In this document: positions 1 to 9,242 of the stretch, one piece after another | Layout: every line of letters begins with the position of its first letter | Position numbering within the stretch: the first letter of the stretch is position 1 | From: Algoriphagus halophilus | GTDB taxonomy: Bacteria > Bacteroidota > Bacteroidia > Cytophagales > Cyclobacteriaceae | Assembly (NCBI RefSeq): GCF_900129785.1 | Contig: NZ_FSRC01000001.1 | Span: 1-64,000, forward strand | Length of the DNA: 64,000 nt | Direction: 5' to 3' | Program-made: the position numbers and the translations under genes | The notes under the pieces: model-generated | Database searches by the model: none | Seen by the model: the letters and a program-made list of their open reading frames with translations, nothing else | What the model was told of the DNA's origin: nothing

Positions 1-66
1 GATCACTCCGAAGGGCTTTTGTGTTTTCAGGCCCCCAAGAAAAGGAACCCGAACCACCCATTATTC

Positions 67-93
67 AAGCCAGCTAGATAGCTGGCTTTTTTT
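67..93 (+). terminator. Rho-independent terminator of a gene left of the window
   Basis: A perfect inverted repeat (AAGCCAGCTA / TAGCTGGCTT, two-base centre) is followed by a run of seven T on the plus strand. It probably ends a plus-strand gene whose 3' end lies in bases 1-66 or further left. Bases 1-66 are too short to identify a product. Confidence 0.7.
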
Positions 94-237
94 GTTCATC
101 CTCATCCCATCTATTCTGGAGGATTCTGATGCCTAGTAACTTGTATAGATAAAGCCAACTGAATATGGTTTGCTGATCGCTGTTAGAAGTGTTTTGGCCT
201 TGTTTAAGGGGTCTACTTAGGAGGATTGACCCTTTTC

Positions 238-684
238 TTACCAACAATTAAATTGGCCTAAGTGGTGCTTAAAATGCTTCGGATGAAATAATTCCCATTC
301 CTGGTGATTCAACATTCCAAAACGGGGATGATTCGTCAATCCATCAGGGTTTTCTTCAAAAAATGTATTGTATTCCCTGATCGCTTTTAACAACTGGATT
401 TTTGCTTCCTGTAAGGAGGGGTACTTTAAAGGCATTAATTCATGTGTTTTAATTCCAGGTGCCTTAATCCCCTTTGGAAATTCCATGGGAGTAAACAATA
501 AAGCCTGCTTCCATTCCAATTGTTGTTCACTGGGCGTGAAAGGAGGATAGGCAATTCTTCCAGATGCCAATTTAAGAGTGATCGTGAGGTGCTCTACCAT
601 ATGCTGGGCAGTCATCATTCCAAATACTGCTTGACTTTCCTCATTCAATGAGGTCAGCTTTTGTTCTATCAGGGATAGGTCCAT
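238..684 (-). CDS. Small DinB/DUF1569-like helical protein
   Basis: A 148-residue soluble protein without signal peptide or membrane segment. Histidines cluster in two places, TAQHMVEHL near residues 26-34 and a C-terminal HPKHFKHHLGQF, the arrangement typical of DinB-like four-helix bundles (DUF1569-like) that bind a metal through about three histidines. The closing HH-GQF resembles the last helix of that fold. It lies downstream of nrdA on the same strand but behind a strong terminator, so it is probably separately expressed. Substrate unknown. The family assignment rests on motif resemblance only. Confidence 0.6.
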   Translation of the reverse strand: MDLSLIEQKLTSLNEESQAVFGMMTAQHMVEHLTITLKLASGRIAYPPFTPSEQQLEWKQALLFTPMEFPKGIKAPGIKTHELMPLKYPSLQEAKIQLLKAIREYNTFFEENPDGLTNHPRFGMLNHQEWELFHPKHFKHHLGQFNCW

Positions 685-706
685 GTCTTTAATTTTAATT
701 GGATAT

Positions 707-734
707 AAAAAAAGCGTTTGATATAATCAAACGC
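707..734 (-). terminator. Terminator of the nrdB-nrdA operon
   Basis: On the minus strand the stem GCGTTTGAT / ATCAAACGC with a 3-base loop is followed by seven T. It sits about 30 bases after the nrdA stop codon. Confidence 0.85.
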
Positions 735-763
735 ATTTTATCATTTAACGAACTCTAAATATT

Positions 764-3163
764 TTAACTTCCACACATTTCGCATCCTTCCGGATCATCT
801 AATGAACAGGAAATAGCGTCTTGCTTTTGTGTTTTTGAATCAATTTCTACCTGCTGTGCTTTTTCTGCTTTTGGTTCTAAATTGGTTTTATCCAATGTGA
901 ACTTAATAGCACTTGCTGCAGCTTGAGATCTCAAATAGTACATACCGGTTTTTAGACCTTTCTTCCAAGCATAGAAATGCATGGATGTAAGCTTTCCAAA
1001 ATTCGGATCCTGAAGGAAAACATTCATACTTTGAGATTGACAGATATATGCTCCTCTATCAGCTGCCATATCAATCACCACTTTCTGAGAAATCTCCCAA
1101 ACGGTTTTATAAAGATCTTTAATATTCTGAGGTACTCCAGGAAGAGATTGAACAGAACCATTGGTAGAAATCAATCTGTTTCTCATGGTATCATTCCATA
1201 GACCCAATTGAATCAAATCTTTCATCAAATGCTTGTTCACTACAATGAATTCTCCGGAAAGGGTTCTTCTCGTGTAAATATTGGTAGTGTAAGGCTCAAA
1301 GCATTCGTTATTACCTAATATTTGAGAGGTAGAAGCTGTTGGCATTGGAGCTACCAATAAGGAATTTCTCATTCCGTTTTTCTTCACTTTCTCTTTCAAC
1401 GAATCCCAATTCCAACGTCCTGATTTTGGAGTTACCCCCCACATATCAAACTGTAGAATTCCTTTAGAAGCTGGTGATCCTTCATATGTTTCATAGGTGC
1501 CTTCTACGGTAGCTAGTTCCATAGAAGTTTCTACTGCTGCATAATAGATCGTTTCGAAGATGTCTTCGTTTAGACCTTTAGCTTCCGCTGATTCAAAAGG
1601 CATTCTCAACATGATGAATGCATCAGCTAAACCCTGTACACCTAAACCAATTGGTCTATGTCTGAAATTAGATCGTCTTGCTTCTTCAACAGGGTAGTAG
1701 TTTACATCAATTACCTTGTTTAGGTTTCTGGTAGCGACCTTTGTAATTTCATACAATTTCTGATGGTCGAAGAATCGTTTACCATCAGGTCCTGTTCTTA
1801 CAAATTTTGGAAGGGCCAAAGAAGCCAAATTGCAAACTGCTACTTCATCTGGAGCAGTATATTCAATGATTTCAGTACAAAGATTGGAAGACTTAATAGT
1901 TCCTAGATTCTTCTGGTTTGACTTTCCATTGGCAGCATCTTTATAGAGCATGTATGGGGTTCCAGTCTCAATTTGTGATTCTAGGATTTCGAACCAAAGT
2001 TCCTGTGCCTTGATGGTCTCTCGAGCCCTACCTTCTTTTTCATACTTTTCGTAAAGTCTTTCGAACTCCTCACCATGGCATTCAGATAATCCTGGCGCTT
2101 CATTTGGACAGAAAAGAGACCAGCTTTCATTTTGCTCTACTCGCTTCATGAATAAATCTGGAATCCAAAGCGCATAGAATAAATCTCTCGCTCTCATTTC
2201 CTCTTTACCATGGTTCCTTTTCAATTCTAAGAAATCCTTCACATCTGCATGCCAAGGCTCCAAGTAAATAGCAAAGCTACCCTTTCTCTTACCACCACCT
2301 TGATCTACGTATCGAGCAGTCATGTCAAAGTTTCTGAGCATTGGGACAATTCCATTGGAAACTCCATTGGTTCCTTTGATATAGGAGCCTTTTGCTCTTA
2401 CATGGTGAATAGATAGACCGATTCCACCTGCTGATTGGGAGATTTTAGCACATTGCTTTAAGGTATCATAAATACCATCAATGCTATCATCTTTCATTGT
2501 CAATAAGAAACAAGAAGAGAGTTGAGGCTTTGGAGTACCCGCATTGAAAAGAGTAGGAGTCGCGTGCGTAAACCACTTTTCAGAAAGTAGGTTATAGGTT
2601 TCCAATACAGAATCCATATCCCCTTTATGAATACCTACAGCCACTCTCATCAACATATGTTGAGGTCTTTCTACCACTTTGCCATCGAGACGGATCAGAT
2701 AACTTCTCTCCAAAGTTTTATATCCGAAATAATCATACCCGAAATCCCTTTTGTAGTCAATGGCAGCATCTAGTTTTGCTGCATTCTTTTTAATTATACC
2801 GTAAACTTCCGGATCAATTAAAGATGCGTTTTCACCAGTCTTAGGATTGATATAAGTGTACAATCTCTTCATGGTATTAGAGAAAGACTGACTAGTGGTT
2901 TTATGTAGGTTTGAAATAGCAATTCTAGCGGCTAGAATTGCATAATCAGGGTGCTTAACGGTAAGAGATGCACAAACTTCTGCTGCAAGATTATCTAGCT
3001 CAGTAGTGGTTACGCCATCGTACAATCCATCAATTACTTTTTTTGCTACCTCAATTGGCTGTATGAATTTTGGGTCTAATTCATAACATAGATTTTCGAT
3101 CCGAGTCGTGATTTTGTCAAATCTAACGGACTCTCTTCTTCCGTCTCTTTTAATTACTAACAT
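764..3163 (-). CDS. nrdA: Ribonucleoside-diphosphate reductase, alpha (catalytic) subunit, class Ia
   Basis: Large subunit of aerobic ribonucleotide reductase, which makes deoxyribonucleotides from NDPs in the cytoplasm together with NrdB. The 799 residues begin with an ATP-cone regulatory domain (about 1-90, starting IKRDGRRE), so allosteric control by ATP/dATP is expected. Catalytic features are visible: the redox cysteine pair C218 (SSCFL) and C444 (VCNLAS), the radical cysteine C429 in NLCTE, and a C-terminal swinging CEMC pair (C794, C797) for re-reduction by thioredoxin or glutaredoxin. Length is usual for class Ia/Ib enzymes. It is cotranscribed with nrdB, 36 bases upstream, and ends at a strong terminator. 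Very secure. Confidence 0.97.
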   Translation of the reverse strand: MLVIKRDGRRESVRFDKITTRIENLCYELDPKFIQPIEVAKKVIDGLYDGVTTTELDNLAAEVCASLTVKHPDYAILAARIAISNLHKTTSQSFSNTMKRLYTYINPKTGENASLIDPEVYGIIKKNAAKLDAAIDYKRDFGYDYFGYKTLERSYLIRLDGKVVERPQHMLMRVAVGIHKGDMDSVLETYNLLSEKWFTHATPTLFNAGTPKPQLSSCFLLTMKDDSIDGIYDTLKQCAKISQSAGGIGLSIHHVRAKGSYIKGTNGVSNGIVPMLRNFDMTARYVDQGGGKRKGSFAIYLEPWHADVKDFLELKRNHGKEEMRARDLFYALWIPDLFMKRVEQNESWSLFCPNEAPGLSECHGEEFERLYEKYEKEGRARETIKAQELWFEILESQIETGTPYMLYKDAANGKSNQKNLGTIKSSNLCTEIIEYTAPDEVAVCNLASLALPKFVRTGPDGKRFFDHQKLYEITKVATRNLNKVIDVNYYPVEEARRSNFRHRPIGLGVQGLADAFIMLRMPFESAEAKGLNEDIFETIYYAAVETSMELATVEGTYETYEGSPASKGILQFDMWGVTPKSGRWNWDSLKEKVKKNGMRNSLLVAPMPTASTSQILGNNECFEPYTTNIYTRRTLSGEFIVVNKHLMKDLIQLGLWNDTMRNRLISTNGSVQSLPGVPQNIKDLYKTVWEISQKVVIDMAADRGAYICQSQSMNVFLQDPNFGKLTSMHFYAWKKGLKTGMYYLRSQAAASAIKFTLDKTNLEPKAEKAQQVEIDSKTQKQDAISCSLDDPEGCEMCGS

Positions 3164-3199
3164 ATACTTTGGAGATTTAGGGTAGGTAGATTGATATTG

Positions 3200-4180
3200 T
3201 TAAAAGTCCTCACCAATGGAGAATCTTGGGGATGAATCTGGTGCTTCAGTGGATTTCATCACCCCGGCTTTTTGGTAATCTCCAACCCTCTTCTCAAAGA
3301 AATTGGTTTTACCTTGAAGGGAAATCATGTCCATAAAGTCAAACGGATTAGTACTGTTCCAAACTTTTTCACAGCCTAGTTCCATTAATAATCTATCAGC
3401 AACAAACTCTATATATTGACACATTAAGTCCGCATTCATACCGATTAGTCGTACAGGGAGCGCATCGGTTACAAATTCTTTTTCGATGGTCACCGCATCG
3501 ATGATGATTTCTTTTACAGTCTCTTTTGGCAATTGATTTACCACATGCTCCGTGTAGAGGTGACAAGCAAAATCGCAGTGTAGTCCTTCATCTCTTGAGA
3601 TTAATTCATTGGAAAAAGTAAGGCCTGGCATCAAGCCCCTTTTTTTCAACCAGAATATTGAGCAGAAAGAACCTGAGAAGAAAATTCCTTCCACAGCGGC
3701 AAATGCAATTAGTCTTTCCTGGAAAGATCCATTATCAATCCATCGAAGAGCCCAGTCTGCTTTTTTCTTCACACAATCTATATGTTCGATTGCATTCAAA
3801 AGTTTATCTCTTTCAGCTGCATCTTTAATATAGGTATCTATAAGAAGGCTATAAGTTTCAGAGTGGATGTTTTCCATGGCGATTTGAAATCCATAGAAAA
3901 ACTTAGCTTCTGTATATTGTACTTCAGCTACAAAGTGCTCGGCCAAATTCTCATTGACAATACCATCACTCGCGGCAAAGAATGCAAGTACATGGGAGAT
4001 GAAATGTCTTTCACCATCATTCAGACTTTTCCAGTCTACCATATCTTGGCCTAAGTCAATTTCTTCTGCTGTCCAAAAACTTGCTTCAGCTTTTTTATAA
4101 AACTGCCAGATGTCGGCATGCTGAATTGGAAATAACACGAATCGGTTTTTGTTCTCTGATAAAATTGGTTCTTGCTGCAT
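3200..4180 (-). CDS. nrdB: Ribonucleoside-diphosphate reductase, beta (radical) subunit, class Ia
   Basis: Small subunit that carries the di-iron tyrosyl-radical cofactor and passes the radical to NrdA. By pattern the metal ligands are D72, E103, H106, E164, E198 and H201, and the radical tyrosine is Y110 (IHSETY); all are present, so a Y-radical class Ia subunit is expected rather than the tyrosine-less class Ic form. 326 residues, a usual length. First gene of the nrdB-nrdA operon. The upstream 591-base region has no recognisable NrdR box but carries a 15-bp dyad at 4346-4360 that could be an operator. Confidence 0.96.
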   Translation of the reverse strand: MQQEPILSENKNRFVLFPIQHADIWQFYKKAEASFWTAEEIDLGQDMVDWKSLNDGERHFISHVLAFFAASDGIVNENLAEHFVAEVQYTEAKFFYGFQIAMENIHSETYSLLIDTYIKDAAERDKLLNAIEHIDCVKKKADWALRWIDNGSFQERLIAFAAVEGIFFSGSFCSIFWLKKRGLMPGLTFSNELISRDEGLHCDFACHLYTEHVVNQLPKETVKEIIIDAVTIEKEFVTDALPVRLIGMNADLMCQYIEFVADRLLMELGCEKVWNSTNPFDFMDMISLQGKTNFFEKRVGDYQKAGVMKSTEAPDSSPRFSIGEDF

Positions 4181-4345
4181 CGTTCTCTGTAAATTTGAAT
4201 CCCTAATTAAGCTGTTTGGGTTTTCTATTTATTATTTAAATCTCCCTTTTGATAGGAAAAGCTGCCCTTTCAGTACAGCCCATGAACAAATATGTGAACC
4301 AAATCGGACAAATAAAACCCCTAAAGACCTACTTAAAGGTTAATA

Positions 4346-4360
4346 TTGACCTTCGGTCAA
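4346..4360. promoter_or_regulatory. 15-bp palindromic putative operator upstream of nrdB
   Basis: TTGACC-TTC-GGTCAA is a perfect 6+3+6 dyad. A related sequence occurs at 4502-4516 in the same gap. The size and symmetry suit a dimeric HTH repressor of TetR or MarR type. The regulator is unknown, and which flanking gene is controlled is unproven. Confidence 0.4.
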
Positions 4361-4710
4361 AAGCTGTTTAAATTTCAGTATACCAATGAATTATAATGAG
4401 TCATATAAAGTAAGAGATAAGCTATAATGGCCGAAAATGGCGCTTTAAAATTTTTTGAGAAAGTTTAAAAAAGTTTTTTTTACCAAAATTCAAGCTTGTT
4501 TTTGAACGTTGGTCAAAAAATATTCTTTTCAAAAAAGAAAAATAATCAATTGATAATCAATCAATAGCCCGAGTGTCAGTTCGATTTTATGTCAAATGGG
4601 AAAGAAAATTTAGAAGGAATTTTTTATTCAAAATAGATCAGTTTATTTTAAGCGAATCCTACTTGGCAGGACGAAGGTACAAGACTTTAGATATTTTTCT
4701 GCATTGTTTT

Positions 4711-4738
4711 TTTGTTCCAATCATCTTCCTTATATTTG
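4711..4738 (+). promoter_or_regulatory. Bacteroidota-type promoter of rplU-rpmA
   Basis: TTTG at 4711-4714 (-33 element), 16 bases, then TATATTTG at 4731-4738, an exact match to the TAnnTTTG -7 consensus of the primary sigma factor in this phylum. The predicted start of transcription is about 4745, giving a leader of about 27 bases. Confidence 0.75.
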
Positions 4739-4771
4739 CACTCCGATTTCGACTAAGAATTCAAAATACTC

Positions 4772-5083
4772 ATGTACGCAATTGTAAACATCGCAGGAAA
4801 GCAGTTCAAAGTAACAAAAGATCAGTTCGTCTTCGCTCCAAAGCTTGAAGGTGAAGCTGGCGCTTCCGTGGAATTTGACCAAGTCTTGTTAGCAGAAGCT
4901 GACGGCTCTGTGTCTGTAGGAGCTCCCTTATTAGAAGGAGCCAAGGTATCTGGGAAAATCCTGGATCATGTAAAAGGTGATAAAGTCATCGTCTTCAAAA
5001 AGAAGCGTCGTAAAGGCTACAAAAAGAAGAACGGTCACAGACAAGACTTCACTAAAGTTTTGATCGAAAATATTGTACTATAA
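4772..5083 (+). CDS. rplU: 50S ribosomal protein L21 (bL21)
   Basis: 103 residues beginning [14 protein letters not shown], the standard bL21 opening, with the conserved basic [13 protein letters not shown] stretch near the C-terminus that contacts 23S rRNA. First gene of the rplU-rpmA pair that is conserved across bacteria. It is preceded by a consensus promoter and followed 33 bases later by rpmA. A pre-rRNA/ribosome assembly component; essentially certain. Confidence 0.98.
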   Translation: MYAIVNIAGKQFKVTKDQFVFAPKLEGEAGASVEFDQVLLAEADGSVSVGAPLLEGAKVSGKILDHVKGDKVIVFKKKRRKGYKKKNGHRQDFTKVLIENIVL

Positions 5084-5116
5084 GTTTTCTCTCTGAAAAC
5101 ATAAAAGAATAAAACC

Positions 5117-5377
5117 ATGGCACACAAAAAAGGCGTCGGTAGTTCCAAAAACGGTAGAGAGTCACATTCCAAAAGATTGGGTGTGAAGAAATTTGGTGGT
5201 GAGCAAGTAATTGCTGGAAACATCATTATTAGACAAAGAGGTACAAAGCATCATGCTGGAGAGAATGTTGGTGTTGGTAAAGACCATACCTTGTTCGCTC
5301 TTTCTGATGGAGTTGTAACATTCAAGAAAAAGTTTGATGGTAAGTCTTATGTAAGTGTATTACCTGCAGAAGCTTAA
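5117..5377 (+). CDS. rpmA: 50S ribosomal protein L27 (bL27)
   Basis: 86 residues starting [16 protein letters not shown]. The glycine- and lysine-rich N-terminus reaches the peptidyl-transferase centre and needs no protease-cleaved extension here, unlike the Firmicute form. The core [19 protein letters not shown] is typical. Second gene of the operon, ended by a hairpin terminator about 20 bases downstream. Confidence 0.98.
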   Translation: MAHKKGVGSSKNGRESHSKRLGVKKFGGEQVIAGNIIIRQRGTKHHAGENVGVGKDHTLFALSDGVVTFKKKFDGKSYVSVLPAEA

Positions 5378-5396
5378 AATCATCTAATATATAATG

Positions 5397-5427
5397 AAAG
5401 CCCCTTCGAAAGTTGGGGCTTTTTTTA
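5397..5427 (+). terminator. Terminator of rplU-rpmA
   Basis: AAAGCCCC / GGGGCTTT stem followed by a run of T (5420-5427) just after rpmA. Confidence 0.85.
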
Positions 5428-5523
5428 TGCCTTCATTTTTTTATTCTGCCGACAGTCATTTTTTTGAATGTTGTTCCAAAGACTTTTCCTATTTTTTGAA
5501 TTGAAACCACCAAATTAATTCTT

Positions 5524-8500
5524 ATGATTAAACTAATACGTTACGGAATACTAGGTATTCTGATGGGAATAGCAGCAGTTTCTTCTGCTCAGGAAATCCC
5601 TAAAACCGAAATATACGACGCCTTAGAATGGAGGCTGGTTGGACCTCATCGCGGAGGCAGATCTGATGGCGTTACCGGAGTAGAAGGGAGCGACCACACT
5701 TATTATTTCGCATCCACTGGAGGAGGTATTTGGAAGACTGTAGACTCAGGCGCTACTTGGAAGCCTGTATCCGATGGTTTCTTTGGAGGATCTATGGGAG
5801 CTGTAGCAGTTTCAAAAAGTGATACAAGTGTGGTTTACGCAGGCGGTGGTGAAAAAACCGTACGTGGTAATGTTTCTTTTGGCTATGGAGTTTGGAAAAG
5901 TGTTGATGCAGGGAAAACCTGGGAAAGAGCAGGGTTGGATAAAAGTAGATTTATCTCTCGAATGCGAATTCATCCAGACAATCCAGATGTAGTTTATGCT
6001 GCAGTGCTGGGAGATATTTTTAAGCCTGATGCCACTCGCGGAGTATATAAAACTACGGATGGAGGTAAAACCTGGGACCAGGTTCTTTTCGCTTCGGATG
6101 TAGCAGGCGCTGTAGATTTGGTGATGGATCCCAATAATCCTGAAGTCCTTTTTGCGACTACTTGGGACATTAAAAGAACTCCATATAGTTTAGAAAGCGG
6201 TGGGCCAAACTCTAAAATGTTTAAATCAACTGATGGAGGTCAGACTTGGGAAGACATGACCAAGAAAGAAGGCTTTCCAGAAGGATTACTTGGAATTATG
6301 GGGGTTTCTATTTCCCCCGTCAATTCAGATAGAATCTACGCCATTATTGAAAATGAAAATGGTGGTGTTTTTGTATCCAAGGATGGAGGAGAGTCATGGG
6401 AGAAAACTAATGAAGATCGAAACCTCAGACAAAGAGCTTGGTATTACACAAGAATTTTTGCTGACCCTCAAGACGAGGAAACAGTTTATGTGTTGAATGT
6501 GAGCTACCATAAATCTACCGATGGAGGTAAGACTTTTGAAAGTGCCAATGCTCCTCATGGTGATCACCATGATCTTTGGATAGACTCGGAAAATAACCAA
6601 CGTATGATTATAGCGGATGATGGAGGTGCTCAAGTTACGGAAGATGGAGGGACTACCTGGTCATCCTTGATGAATCAGCCTACTTCACAGTTCTATCGAG
6701 TGACCACGGACAATAGTTTTCCATACAGAATCTATGGTGCACAGCAAGATAATTCGACAGTAAGGATTGCACATAGAAATGATGGAAGAGCCATTACGGA
6801 AGCAGATTGGGAGCCTACCGCTGGAGGTGAAAGTGGTTGGATTGCGCCTGATCCTTTGAACAATGATATTGTATATGGTGGATCTTATGGTGGTTATTTG
6901 ACTAGGGAGAATCATGACAATGGTACCTCTAGGACAGTCAATGTGTATCCAAATAATCCAATGGGACATGGAGCTGAAGATATGAAGTACCGGTTTCAGT
7001 GGAATTTTCCTATTTTCTTTTCTCCTCATAATCCTAAACTGCTTTACACTACCAGTAACCAATTCCATCGATCTACAAACGAGGGACAAAGTTGGGAAGT
7101 GTTCTCGCCGGATTTGACTAGAAATGATAAAAGTAAGTTAGGTCCTTCGGGAGGACCAATAACGAAGGATAATACTTCTGTAGAATATTATGCAACCATC
7201 TTTACGGCTGCAGAATCTCCAGTGAAAGAAGGGGTCCTATGGGCTGGTTCTGATGATGGGTTGGTACATGTCACACAAGATAATGGTGTTACCTGGCAGA
7301 ATGTAACTCCTTCCGAAATGCCAGAGTGGTTGCAAATCAACAGTATTGAAGCGAGTCCATATGACCCTGCTGAGGCTTATTTTGCCGCTACTGGCTATAA
7401 AAGTGGTAATTATGAACCATACCTTTATAAGACCAAGGATTATGGTAAAACCTGGACAAAAATTACCAATGGAATTGATCCAGAGCATTTCACTAGGGTT
7501 GTAAGAGCAGACCCTGTAAAAAGAGGTATGCTCTACGCTGGTACAGAGACAGGCATGTATTACTCCAAAGATGATGGAGCTTCTTGGCATTCGCTTCAAT
7601 TAAATCTTCCGATTGTTCCGATTACAGATTTGGCGATCAAGGAGAATAATTTGATTGCTGCTACCCAAGGTCGTTCGTTTTGGATTATTGATGATTTGAC
7701 CGTTTTGCATCAAGCTGAGCCTGGAATGGAAAACAGTTCCTTGACTTTATTCAAACCACAGGATTCTTATAGAATAGATGGTGTGAGTAGAAAAAGCGCA
7801 ACTGCAGGAACGAATAGAGCAGGAGGGGTATTGGTTTATTACTACATCAAGGAAGAACCAAAAGAAGAGTTGAAAATCGAATTCTTTGACGCGAATGACA
7901 TTCCATTGAGAGCATTCTCTACGAATGGGATTAATGGAGATACCTTGAAAGTCAAAGCTGGTAGCAATGAATTTAATTGGAACCTTCGTGTAGAAGATGC
8001 AGAAGGATTTGAAGGATTGATTATGTGGGGTGGAAATTTAAGAGGTCCAAAAGTTGTTCCTGGTACCTATAAAGTAAAAATGACCTTGGACGGGGAATCC
8101 CAAGAAAAGACATTCAAAGTGCTCGCTGATCCAAGGTATGAATCTTCGCAGCAGGATTTGGTCGCACAATATGACTATTTATTGGATGTCAGAGATAAAC
8201 TGACTGAGACCCATCGAGTAATTAAATTGATTCGTCAATACAGAACTGAAATGGATAGCTTAGAGACGAAACCAGCCAACTTAGAATTGATCAAGGAGGA
8301 AATGGATGAAATTGAAAAGACCTTGTATCAGACTCAAAATCAAAGTCGTCAGGATCCGTTGAACTTCCCGATCAGATTGAATAACAAACTGGCTCATTTG
8401 AGCTCGGTAGTTGGAAATGGAGATTGGGCCCCTACGGACCAGTCGTATGAAGTGAAGGAGGAATTGACTGAGAAAATCAATGTTCAGTTAGCTCGCTTCA

Positions 8501-8577
8501 AGGAATTGGAACAAAACCAGATCTCCAAGATTTTCAATATTGATGAAATGAGGACCAAACTGGATATCAAGAAATAA
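5524..8577 (+). CDS. Large exported Asp-box (BNR/sortilin-like) beta-propeller protein
   Basis: 1017 residues with a Sec signal peptide (about 1-22, ending SSAQ). At least eleven Asp-box motifs of the form S/T-x-D-x-G-x-T/S-W/F can be read, from KTVDSGATW at residues 71-79 (the same type as KSVDAGKTW, KTTDGGKTW, KSTDGGQTW, VSKDGGESW, VTEDGGTTW) to YSKDDGASW. Such repeats mark blades of beta-propellers of the VPS10/sortilin and glycosyl-hydrolase-like type. The region after about residue 740 is a separate beta-rich plus helical C-terminal part with no Asp-boxes. No catalytic residues of sialidases are recognisable, so annotation as a glycosyl hydrolase would be unsafe; binding of peptides or glycans in the periplasm or outer membrane is the cautious inference. 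Stand-alone gene with its own terminator. Confidence 0.85.
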   Translation: MIKLIRYGILGILMGIAAVSSAQEIPKTEIYDALEWRLVGPHRGGRSDGVTGVEGSDHTYYFASTGGGIWKTVDSGATWKPVSDGFFGGSMGAVAVSKSDTSVVYAGGGEKTVRGNVSFGYGVWKSVDAGKTWERAGLDKSRFISRMRIHPDNPDVVYAAVLGDIFKPDATRGVYKTTDGGKTWDQVLFASDVAGAVDLVMDPNNPEVLFATTWDIKRTPYSLESGGPNSKMFKSTDGGQTWEDMTKKEGFPEGLLGIMGVSISPVNSDRIYAIIENENGGVFVSKDGGESWEKTNEDRNLRQRAWYYTRIFADPQDEETVYVLNVSYHKSTDGGKTFESANAPHGDHHDLWIDSENNQRMIIADDGGAQVTEDGGTTWSSLMNQPTSQFYRVTTDNSFPYRIYGAQQDNSTVRIAHRNDGRAITEADWEPTAGGESGWIAPDPLNNDIVYGGSYGGYLTRENHDNGTSRTVNVYPNNPMGHGAEDMKYRFQWNFPIFFSPHNPKLLYTTSNQFHRSTNEGQSWEVFSPDLTRNDKSKLGPSGGPITKDNTSVEYYATIFTAAESPVKEGVLWAGSDDGLVHVTQDNGVTWQNVTPSEMPEWLQINSIEASPYDPAEAYFAATGYKSGNYEPYLYKTKDYGKTWTKITNGIDPEHFTRVVRADPVKRGMLYAGTETGMYYSKDDGASWHSLQLNLPIVPITDLAIKENNLIAATQGRSFWIIDDLTVLHQAEPGMENSSLTLFKPQDSYRIDGVSRKSATAGTNRAGGVLVYYYIKEEPKEELKIEFFDANDIPLRAFSTNGINGDTLKVKAGSNEFNWNLRVEDAEGFEGLIMWGGNLRGPKVVPGTYKVKMTLDGESQEKTFKVLADPRYESSQQDLVAQYDYLLDVRDKLTETHRVIKLIRQYRTEMDSLETKPANLELIKEEMDEIEKTLYQTQNQSRQDPLNFPIRLNNKLAHLSSVVGNGDWAPTDQSYEVKEELTEKINVQLARFKELEQNQISKIFNIDEMRTKLDIKK

Positions 8578-8580
8578 ATG

Positions 8581-8613
8581 AAAAAGCTCCCGATTTATCG
8601 GGAGCTTTTTTTA
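8581..8613. terminator. Bidirectional terminator
   Basis: AAAAAGCTCCCGA / TCGGGAGCTTTTT around a 4-base loop, with A-run on the left and T-run on the right. It serves the Asp-box gene (plus) and the rhomboid gene ending the lipB operon (minus). Confidence 0.85.
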
Positions 8614-9240
8614 AAATGGTCTATACGACTTGATTTGTTCTATAAATTGTAAAAGACTCTCGGGTGAAATAATTAATATAAATAAGATCCCGAAAATAGC
8701 TCCATACAGGTGGGCGTCATGATTGATCGCATCATCTGAATTTTTTCCTTTCACGTAGGAGTAGATTAAGAAGATTCCACCTAGAATAAACCCAGGAAGA
8801 CATAAAATCCCAAACAAACAGATGTCTGCTAAAGGCATGATGATGATACTTGCAAACACAGTGGCTGCAGTCCCTCCAGAAGCTCCCAGAGCCCTGTAGT
8901 AGCTGTTGTCTTGATTTTTTAAATAGGTAGGGATGTCAGAAACGATGATTCCTATTAAATAGAAAAGGATAAAGATGATTCCACCTGAAGTGCCTCCAAA
9001 TTGATAGGCCAGAAACTGTTCCACAAAACCTCCAAAAAAATAGAAGGTGAACATGTTGAATAGCAGGTGCATGTAATCCTTATGGATAAATCCAGAAGTG
9101 ATAAATCGGTCCCATTGTTTTCTGTTCTTTATCAAATAAGGGATGAACATCCATCGGTTGATAAACTCTGGTTTGTTAAAACCAATCATGCTGGTTGCAA
9201 CCGTGATCATAATCAGGACCACTGTGATAGATAAATTCAT
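8611..9240 (-). CDS. Rhomboid-family intramembrane serine protease
   Basis: 209 residues with about six hydrophobic segments. The catalytic dyad is visible: S121 in GASG and H177 in HDAHLYG, and the oxyanion-hole HxxxN pair H58/N62 sits in the HLLFNMFTF segment. These are the full set of rhomboid signatures, so the enzyme should be active and cut transmembrane helices of membrane proteins; its substrates are unknown. Last gene of the lipB-rnr operon, only 2 bases after the polyprenyl synthase. Confidence 0.9.
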   Translation of the reverse strand: MNLSITVVLIMITVATSMIGFNKPEFINRWMFIPYLIKNRKQWDRFITSGFIHKDYMHLLFNMFTFYFFGGFVEQFLAYQFGGTSGGIIFILFYLIGIIVSDIPTYLKNQDNSYYRALGASGGTAATVFASIIIMPLADICLFGILCLPGFILGGIFLIYSYVKGKNSDDAINHDAHLYGAIFGILFILIISPESLLQFIEQIKSYRPF

Positions 9241-9242
9241 GC

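Larger units (their letters stand above)
4181..4771. other. Divergent intergenic region nrdB / rplU
   Basis: 591 AT-rich bases without a credible gene. It holds the rplU promoter at its right end, an inverted repeat TTGACC-TTC-GGTCAA at 4346-4360, and an imperfect second copy TTGAACGTTGGTCAA at 4502-4516. No clear CAAAnnTA (minus-strand -7) element for nrdB was found within about 100 bases of its start. Confidence 0.6.

Noticed and set aside
1..66. Short open frames at the left edge on both strands, one minus-strand frame beginning MGGSGSFSWGPEN
   Set aside because: Too short to identify. The plus-strand terminator at 67-93 points to a plus-strand gene ending here, so a minus-strand gene is less likely, but neither can be supported.
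4181..4240. NrdR box upstream of nrdB
   Set aside because: No sequence resembling the ACAC-AT-rich-GTGT consensus pair was found.
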